Below are positions 1 through 4,237 of a DNA stretch of 6,176 nt, piece after piece; the first letter of the stretch is position 1, and each line of letters opens with the position of its first letter. The translations under genes and the position numbers were made by a program. The notes below the pieces were generated by a model that worked only from the letters and a program-made list of their open reading frames with translations, was not told where the DNA came from and ran no database searches. The stretch covers positions 1 through 6,176 of the forward strand of contig JAHJXP010000069.1 in the NCBI GenBank assembly GCA_018827585.1. Direction: 5' to 3'. This stretch comes from Pseudomonadota bacterium (lineage in GTDB: Bacteria; Desulfobacterota; Syntrophia; Syntrophales; UBA5619).

Positions 1-613
1 CCAAATCATTACATATCTTTGTAAAGATGTAACTCTTTGAAATCTTGGAGGTCAGAATACCCTTGACATTTTCCATGATAAAAACTGTGGGTAGATGGTT
101 CCTTATGATTTTTAGATAATGAGTGTAAAGATGATGCTCTCTGAGATTTTCAAATTCCTCTCTTGGCTGTTTGGAACGCCTTGATCTTCCAGCAAGTGAA
201 TATGCCTGACAGGGTGGACCTCCAATAAGTACCCATGTTTTGCTTTCTCCTAAAGATTTTTTTATGCGTTTATTGACCTTATCATCTGGGAAAGACTCTC
301 CTCCAAGTTCAGCATGCCAGACACGTTTTATAGCTCTTTGTCCCTCAGGGAATTCCTTCATGAGGTTATTCCGTTTTGATGGACTTGGACTCCGCACGTA
401 ATCATAATACTCTTCAGGCGTCTTTCCCTTAAGAAATTCGCGCAAGAAAGCCCGTAGTTCCAACGTTTGGCAGGCATGAAAATCTTTTTCGATTGAGAGA
501 CGAACATCAAATGGTGGGCCGGAAGGTAAGCCCTCGCTAAATCTGGCAAAGCCCTCCCCCAGACCACCTGGACCCGCAAACATATCTATGACCGGAACCA
601 CACTGTTATTCAC
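1..613 (-). CDS. DNA (cytosine-5-)methyltransferase, N-terminal part (runs off the left edge)
   Basis: Reading the minus strand from a GTG at 613 gives 204 uninterrupted codons to the window edge. The protein carries C5-methyltransferase motifs in the right order: motif I for SAM binding (DMFAGPGGLGEGF, residues 10-22), the acidic motif II position (IEKD, 41-44), motif IV with the catalytic cysteine (GGPPCQAYSLAG, 131-142, Cys135) and motif VI (ENVKGIL, 181-187). It would transfer a methyl group from SAM to C5 of cytosine in a DNA recognition site. The ~110 residues between motifs I and IV are longer than in compact enzymes such as HhaI. The target-recognition domain and motifs VIII-X lie outside the window. 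GTG is chosen because an in-frame TGA lies three codons upstream and the next ATG (Met11) is inside motif I; the Shine-Dalgarno is weak. Whether a restriction enzyme accompanies it, or it is an orphan, cannot be seen here. The family call is very secure; the specificity is unknown. Confidence 0.93.
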   Translation of the reverse strand, partial: MNNSVVPVIDMFAGPGGLGEGFARFSEGLPSGPPFDVRLSIEKDFHACQTLELRAFLREFLKGKTPEEYYDYVRSPSPSKRNNLMKEFPEGQRAIKRVWHAELGGESFPDDKVNKRIKKSLGESKTWVLIGGPPCQAYSLAGRSRRSKQPREEFENLREHHLYTHYLKIIRNHLPTVFIMENVKGILTSKISKSYIFTKICNDL

Positions 614-619
614 TTTTAA

Positions 620-741
620 TCATCCATGGTTATAATATTCTACTTGACTGCTATCCGGCAATCTCTCTGCATTTTTTGCATAATATTCGTAGAGTGCAGA
701 TGATCAATTTGTCGGGCAACATGGCTAATCAATTCATCCAT
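620..741 (-). pseudogene. Frame-shifted coding remnants just upstream of the methyltransferase
   Basis: Two short minus-strand open stretches overlap in different frames. One is a 33-codon ATG frame (741 to the TAG at 640) beginning MDELISHVARQIDHLHS. The other is a 25-residue stretch without a start codon, ending at the TGA at 620-622 with the protein-like sequence AERLPDSSQVEYYNHG. The second frame takes over where the first stops looking protein-like, as expected of one gene broken by a frameshift. It could be the C-terminal end of a small gene once placed directly ahead of the methyltransferase. I do not recognise the family. Chance cannot be excluded at this length. Confidence 0.3.
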
Positions 742-850
742 CAGACAATGCCTCCGGACCTAAATAAGAAAGCTTTTCTCTTGACCGCTCAGATTCTGGC
801 CAATTCTTGATCCATTGGCGACCGGATGACGACGGCTTTGGTTTTAACAT
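734..850 (-). pseudogene. Fragment resembling the RadC N-terminal region, truncated by a stop
   Basis: An ATG at 850 opens a 38-codon minus-strand frame ending in TGA at 734. Its middle contains WPESERSREKL followed by GPEALSD, which closely resembles the start of RadC-family proteins (a WPE-x-ER-x-RE-x-L stretch and then GPEALSDAELL). In RadC this N-terminal segment leads into a helix-hairpin-helix and then a JAB/MPN metalloprotease-like domain. None of that follows here: the frame stops at the point where RadC would continue AELLA. In the +1 frame the next residues read DELISHVAR, which weakly echoes the expected continuation, so a one-base insertion is possible. The frame is open upstream only to a TAG at 872-874, so no real N-terminal extension exists. 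It is a remnant and not a working gene. The family call comes from remembered consensus. Confidence 0.45.
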
Positions 851-877
851 TTCTTCAGCCTCAACCCACGTCTAACA

Positions 878-913
878 TGTCCGCTGGAGGTGAACACTGA
901 GTTTCAGCGGACA
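878..913. repeat. 9-bp inverted repeat in the gap between the methyltransferase remnant region and abiEii
   Basis: TGTCCGCTG (878-886) is repeated as its exact reverse complement CAGCGGACA (905-913), separated by 18 bases. A second, overlapping inverted pair, AACACT (893-898) and AGTGTT (916-921), lies in the same place. No T-run follows on either strand, so a factor-independent terminator is unlikely. Repeats of this form occur at the ends of some insertion sequences, and the site lies between two pieces of gene debris, so it may be the scar or end of a lost element. No transposase is present in the window. Confidence 0.5.
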
Positions 914-929
914 GGAGTGTTTTAACAGC

Positions 930-1561
930 CTATTGATTTTTTCTGAACTCCCGCACGTTTAACGCCTTCCATTCAAGCAGTGGATGCCTTCTGATACGAT
1001 CCTGCAGATCCTCATCGGCGGTCAGCAATTCAGGGGCTATCTCCCCCTTATCCAGCACCCGATTGAGAAATTCCCTCTCCGCATCTGTAAACGGCAAGAG
1101 GCCGGCCAGAAAATTACGGCAGTCCTCGATAAGTCCTTTGCCAAAACGATCCTGCTGGAGCCTTTCTATCCCTGCGGCCCGTAGCGTGGGGATCAGCCGT
1201 TGTTCAAGATCGGCGATATCAAAATCCACATCATTCGGGGCGAGGGTTCTCCAGTCTCTACGACTCATGGCGCCATAGACAATAAAAGATAGGCGCAGGC
1301 GTTCCCGATCAAGACCACCCAGACGAAAGAGATTGCTGCAATCAAAAAGGTCCCTCGCCTGCCGCCGCGACATCAGCGCCGAGAGTTTGCCCGCCGCAAG
1401 TTCGTGGACGTCCACCACCTGAATGCCGACAGCCTGCCAGATTCCCACCGGTCGCGAATCCATAGTCTTCACCGGCCACAAGGGGATTCGGATTCGAGCA
1501 TGTCCGGCCGGAATCCGGTGGCCTCCGCCTGGTTAACGAGCGTTTCGGGAGAGATCCTCAC
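930..1561 (-). pseudogene. abiEii: AbiEii/AbiGii-family type IV toxin, internally deleted
   Basis: The first ~24 codons from a GTG at 1561 read RISPETLVNQAEATGFRPDM, the usual beginning of this family. This frame then runs into a stop at 1469. A second frame, open down to a TAG at 930, carries the C-terminal half: a DVHELAAGKLSAL segment followed by RDLFD, and an ending in WKALNVREFR. Intact members are about 300 residues; the two pieces total about 210 and lie in different frames. The block lost near 1485-1505 should contain the polymerase-beta-like nucleotidyltransferase site (GS/GG followed by D-x-D), so the toxin activity must be absent. The GTG start overlaps the antitoxin stop by four bases (GTGA) and has GGGAGGAA ahead of it, showing the ancestral coupled abiEi-abiEii arrangement. 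The C-terminal frame has only a TTG (1481) as a possible start. AbiE normally causes abortive infection or growth arrest; this copy is dead. Confidence 0.85.
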
Positions 1562-2673
1562 CGTAATTCCTCCCATGATCTTCCGTAAACCTCTTCGGGA
1601 ACGACAAGGTTCCAAGCGGCAACGAAACGACCCGCCTTCCGCCGGCTGCGTTCCAGGTAATGCGGTCGGCGTGGGCGCCGATCGCGGAATGTTTTCAGGT
1701 GCGCCTCGTCGACCATCAGGGAGTCCCTGTGTTGTTCGAGGAAGAAGCCGACCTTCGCGGCAGTGGTGGCGTTGCCGAGGAGATCGACATACGCGGTGAC
1801 CTTCTCCAGATCGAAGAATTCCACAGACTCCAGGGAGCGCCATATTTCCTCCCAGCTCCCCGTCAGGTCGGGCCGGTTGAGGACATCCACAAGAGTTCTC
1901 TCCAGACCCGTCACACGGACCTCCAGACCCGCACGGTCGGTCTTGACCACATCGAAGGTTTCCCTGTCCTTGAGGGAGAGGGATTTCGGAAAACCCACGC
2001 CTTTGAACTGATGCGACCGGAAGGTCACGGGGTGTGAGGGGGAAGCGGCGAGGTACGTAAAGTGCTCATACACCGAATAGTGGCCGGTCAGTGATAAGTA
2101 ATCAACCTGTACATTCTGCACTTCAATCTCGACCTTTCCGACCGCCTGCACCGCATCGCAGTGAAACAGTACCCCATGTGACCGGCAAATCTCCCCAATT
2201 TCTTTCACAGGGAACAACACGCCCGTCTCATTATTTGCCCATATCAACGAAACAACCGCGGTCTCCTCCGTAATGGCGTTCTCCAAATCTGCCAAATTTA
2301 ACAATCCCTCACTGTCAACGGGTAGATAGGTAACGCGGTAGTCTTCTTTTTCCAGCGCCTTGCAATAGTTCAGCACCGATGAATGTTCCACTGCTGACGT
2401 GACAATGTGCCGTTTCCGGGGATTGGCCTTTAGTGCAGCATTAATTGCCGTGTTGTTGCTTTCCGTTGCGCAAGACGTGAAAATGATCTCCATCGACCGC
2501 GCTCCGATCAACTCAGCTACCTGAGCCCGAGCCGTCTCGATCACCGTTTTCAGCTTTGAACCGAACTTGTACGTACTGGATGGATTGCCCCATTCGGAGG
2601 TCAGGTAAGGAATCATTGCCTCAAACACCTCCGGCAGCACCGGCGTCGTCGCATTATAATCCAGGTAAATCAT
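1558..2673 (-). CDS. Chimeric ORF: cysteine desulfurase N-terminal part fused in frame to the AbiEi antitoxin C-terminal domain
   Basis: This is a continuous 371-residue frame with ATG at 2673 and GGTGAG seven bases upstream. Residues 1-198 are a NifS/IscS/DndA-type class V aminotransferase: an LDYNATTPV start, ATESNN (70-75), the PLP-stacking His97 in VEHSSV, and D173/Q176 in DAVQAVGK. The sequence then reaches DYLSLTGH (191-198), where the PLP lysine should be next, but Tyr-Ser follows. From there to the end it matches the AbiEi antitoxin C-terminal domain (EHFTYLAASPSHPVTFRS, RVTGLERTLVDVL, VEFFDLEKV, NATTAAKVGFFLEQHR). The PLP lysine and the sulfur-carrying cysteine loop are lost, so desulfurase activity is not expected. 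AbiEi's N-terminal winged-helix DNA-binding domain is also lost, so autorepression is not expected. The AbiEi part could in principle still fold. It most likely arose by a deletion joining two genes, with assembly error as an alternative. It follows vapC by 71 bp on the same strand and overlaps the broken abiEii. Confidence 0.85.
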   Translation of the reverse strand: MIYLDYNATTPVLPEVFEAMIPYLTSEWGNPSSTYKFGSKLKTVIETARAQVAELIGARSMEIIFTSCATESNNTAINAALKANPRKRHIVTSAVEHSSVLNYCKALEKEDYRVTYLPVDSEGLLNLADLENAITEETAVVSLIWANNETGVLFPVKEIGEICRSHGVLFHCDAVQAVGKVEIEVQNVQVDYLSLTGHYSVYEHFTYLAASPSHPVTFRSHQFKGVGFPKSLSLKDRETFDVVKTDRAGLEVRVTGLERTLVDVLNRPDLTGSWEEIWRSLESVEFFDLEKVTAYVDLLGNATTAAKVGFFLEQHRDSLMVDEAHLKTFRDRRPRRPHYLERSRRKAGRFVAAWNLVVPEEVYGRSWEELR

Positions 2674-2744
2674 ATAGAGCTCACCATCGGCTTATATCGT
2701 AGTCTGCCATGGCATATACTAACCTGTAACCTGATTTGAGACGA

Positions 2745-3155
2745 TCACCCATTCGGATGGATCCACTGAATGGAAACCTTTTCTTCCAGTTGCCTGAATT
2801 CCGGATCTCCGGTCACGAGGATCGCTTTGAGTTTCAGGGACAAGGCGGCGGCAAAACAATCCGCGTAGGCGATCCGATAGGCACCTTTCAGTTTTGCCGC
2901 TTCGTGGGTCAGCACCTGATCGGCATCGACCAGCTCGATGGGATACTTCGCGAACTGGAGGAGGACCTTTTCTGCCTCCTCTCTTCCCTGTTCCCGCATC
3001 GTGGAATAGCAGATCTCTCCCCAGTTGACGACGGACATGTATCCTTTCGCCTTGTTGGCGAGAAACTCCCGGAGTAGAGCAGCGACGGCATCTGCGCCTG
3101 CCTCATCTTCAAAAAAGGCGATCATGGCGTGGCTGTCCAGGACGTATCTCTTCAC
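2745..3155 (-). CDS. vapC: VapC-type PIN-domain ribonuclease toxin
   Basis: A 136-residue PIN-domain protein, the normal length for VapC. The acidic residues expected to bind Mg/Mn are in place: Asp7 in the opening YVLDSHAMIAFF, Glu47 in NWGEI, Asp99 in YADCFAAAL and Asp117 in VTGDPEF. Family members cut RNA, often tRNA or rRNA, and arrest growth unless bound by their VapB partner; the actual target here cannot be read from sequence. The start is GTG at 3155, overlapping the vapB stop by four bases (GTGA), so translation is probably coupled to the antitoxin. All four metal-site acids and the ending look intact, and it is preceded by an intact antitoxin, so this pair is probably functional, unlike the AbiE remnants downstream. 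Confidence 0.93.
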   Translation of the reverse strand: MKRYVLDSHAMIAFFEDEAGADAVAALLREFLANKAKGYMSVVNWGEICYSTMREQGREEAEKVLLQFAKYPIELVDADQVLTHEAAKLKGAYRIAYADCFAAALSLKLKAILVTGDPEFRQLEEKVSIQWIHPNG

Positions 3156-3382
3156 CGCGCGGCCTCCGTTTTCCGGTCTTCGACCAGCGCCTTCAGGACG
3201 CGTCCCCCGGATTTCAGCATTCCCCGCCCCTCCCCTACGATATCCGTTTGCACCGGTTCGACGAGGATGCGGTTCCCCTCTTGAAAAATCCTAAGCGGGG
3301 TCCCCTTGACGATTGCCAGTTTCTTCCGGATCGGCGCCGGAATGAGGATTTGCCCTTTCACAGTGGCTTTGACGACGGTCAT
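3152..3382 (-). CDS. vapB: VapB-type antitoxin with AbrB/MazE (SpoVT) swapped-hairpin domain
   Basis: A 76-residue protein starting at ATG 3382, chosen because a near-perfect Shine-Dalgarno (GGAGGTGAT at 3394-3386) lies three bases upstream. A longer reading from 3436 would start upstream of the -10 of the predicted promoter. Residues 1-45 are an AbrB-type DNA-binding domain (MTVVKATVKGQILIPAPIRK, then LRIFQEGNRILVEPV). The tail (GRGMLKSGGRVLKALVEDRK) resembles the VapC-binding segment seen in this antitoxin family. It is expected to neutralise VapC by direct binding and to repress the operon, probably at the palindrome overlapping its -10. It overlaps vapC by four bases. Its divergent neighbour is the tetR-type gene. 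Confidence 0.92.
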   Translation of the reverse strand: MTVVKATVKGQILIPAPIRKKLAIVKGTPLRIFQEGNRILVEPVQTDIVGEGRGMLKSGGRVLKALVEDRKTEAAR

Positions 3383-3394
3383 CAGATCACCTCC

Positions 3395-3424
3395 GTAATA
3401 CCTATTTATGAATAAGTGTATTAC
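3395..3424. promoter_or_regulatory. Palindromic operator candidate for VapB/VapBC
   Basis: GTAATAC (3395-3401) and GTATTAC (3418-3424) are exact inverted repeats with 16 bases between them. A smaller TATT/AATA pair (3403-3406 and 3411-3414) is nested inside. The site lies between the predicted vapB -10 and its Shine-Dalgarno and covers the -10, where an autorepressing antitoxin would be expected to bind. Assignment to VapB is by position only. Confidence 0.6.
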
Positions 3425-3443
3425 CTTTTTTATCACAAGTCAA
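3415..3443 (-). promoter_or_regulatory. Sigma-70-type promoter of vapBC
   Basis: On the minus strand TTGACT (3443-3438) is followed after exactly 17 bases by TACACT (3420-3415), matching the consensus boxes at 5/6 and 4/6 positions. Transcription would start near 3408, leaving a ~25-base leader with the vapB Shine-Dalgarno. The downstream chimeric ORF and abiEii remnant may be read through from here, as no terminator is visible between them. Confidence 0.65.
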
Positions 3444-3462
3444 GAAACGTTCAGAAACGTTC
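3443..3462. repeat. Tandem 10-bp repeat in the divergent vapB/tetR promoter region
   Basis: AGAAACGTTC occurs twice with no spacer (3443-3452 and 3453-3462). Each unit contains the palindrome AACGTT. It lies directly upstream of the vapB -35 and about 17 bases upstream of the tetR -35, so it may be a binding site for a regulator acting on one or both promoters. The sharing of one base with the -35 is noted. The function is not known. Confidence 0.5.
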
Positions 3463-3478
3463 AGGATCACATTTCCTC

Positions 3479-3507
3479 TTGACAGCCCTTCCCTTTTCCA
3501 TTATCTG
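3479..3507 (+). promoter_or_regulatory. Promoter of the tetR-type gene
   Basis: A perfect -35 (TTGACA, 3479-3484) is followed after 17 bases by TATCTG (3502-3507), a weak -10 keeping the TAT. The predicted start of transcription, near 3514, is only about 13 bases before the first ATG at 3527 but about 30 before the ATG at 3545, which favours the second as the true start codon. Confidence 0.5.
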
Positions 3508-3515
3508 TCCATCAA

Positions 3516-3528
3516 ATGATTGAATCAT
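3516..3528. promoter_or_regulatory. Perfect 13-bp palindrome, candidate TetR-family operator
   Basis: ATGATT-G-AATCAT is an exact inverted repeat with a single central base. It lies just downstream of the predicted -10, at the transcription start, and runs into the first ATG of the regulator gene. TetR-family repressors bind short palindromes in such positions and commonly repress their own gene, so autoregulation is plausible. Confidence 0.45.
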
Positions 3529-4177
3529 GGACTGGAAGCCGCCGATGACCACCCCTCTCGAAAAGGCCCGCAAGGACCCCGAATCGATGAAGGCCCGCAT
3601 CCTGGCCGTCGCCCGCCGCATCTTCGGCGAGTACGGCTTCCACGGCACGACGACCCGGATGATCGCCCAGGAGGTGGGGATCGACATCTCGACGCTCCAC
3701 TATCACTGGGGAGGGAAGAAGGACCTCTACGAGTCCGTGGTCGTCGACATCAACAAGGACCTCCGGCAGAAGCTCATAGAGGTAGAGGAAGTGATCCACG
3801 GCCTCCCCTTGGGCGAGCGGATGGCCATCTCCATCGACATGACGACCGACTACCTCTTCGACTACCCCGAGGTCTCGAACCTGATCCTCTTCCGCTATTT
3901 CGGCAAGACCCGCCAGGAAGGGAATTTTGACTCGATCATCCCCGAGTTCACCGCCGACATCGCCCGCTCGATGGGCCTCGCCCGGGACAGGAAAAACGTC
4001 CCGCCCGAGACCACGATGAAGGTGCTGGCAGTGATGAACTCCATCCATAATTTTATTTCGGGCGAAAACTTCTTTCGCCCGATGGTGAAGGTGGACCGGG
4101 AGCGGTACATCGCCTTGGTGAAAGAGACCCTGAAGTTCATCCACATCCCGGCCTTCACCCAGAACGAGGCGAAATAA
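3527..4177 (+). CDS. TetR/AcrR-family transcriptional regulator
   Basis: A 216-residue protein, typical TetR length. Residues 21-68 form the DNA-binding domain: a first helix (MKARILAVARRIFGEYGF), then the helix-turn-helix HGTTTRMIAQEVGIDISTLH followed by YHWGGKKDLYESV, where Trp replaces the more usual Phe. The rest is the variable all-helical ligand and dimer domain. No Shine-Dalgarno precedes the ATG at 3527; the in-frame ATG at 3545 has GGAAG at a suitable distance and a better leader length, so the real protein may begin at MTTPLEKARK (210 residues). It is followed after 60 bases by the hydratase-dehydrogenase gene on the same strand, so it probably controls that gene together with itself. 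The ligand may be an acyl-CoA, as for many TetR regulators of beta-oxidation genes, but this is inferred from context only. Confidence 0.9.
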   Translation: MDWKPPMTTPLEKARKDPESMKARILAVARRIFGEYGFHGTTTRMIAQEVGIDISTLHYHWGGKKDLYESVVVDINKDLRQKLIEVEEVIHGLPLGERMAISIDMTTDYLFDYPEVSNLILFRYFGKTRQEGNFDSIIPEFTADIARSMGLARDRKNVPPETTMKVLAVMNSIHNFISGENFFRPMVKVDRERYIALVKETLKFIHIPAFTQNEAK

Positions 4178-4237
4178 CGCCGGGTTGAACCGCTTCCCGG
4201 ACCAGTTTTCATTATCGGTTTTCCAAGGAGGGACCCA

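Noticed and set aside
11..31. Imperfect dyad around ACATATCTTTGTAAAGATGT as a regulatory site
   Set aside because: It is interrupted and lies inside the methyltransferase coding sequence in AT-rich DNA.
640..741. The 33-codon frame as a Vsr mismatch endonuclease start, as Vsr often neighbours cytosine methyltransferases
   Set aside because: Only a vague likeness around its NIMQKMQR segment; no Vsr catalytic motif follows and the frame ends at once.
1660..2037. Plus-strand open frame opposite the AbiEi part
   Set aside because: Shadow of conserved AbiEi sequence on the other strand; no recognisable domain.
4180..4200. CCGGG/CCCGG stem after the tetR stop as a terminator
   Set aside because: Only five base pairs with an eleven-base loop and no T-run, and a good Shine-Dalgarno follows, so read-through into the enzyme gene is more likely.
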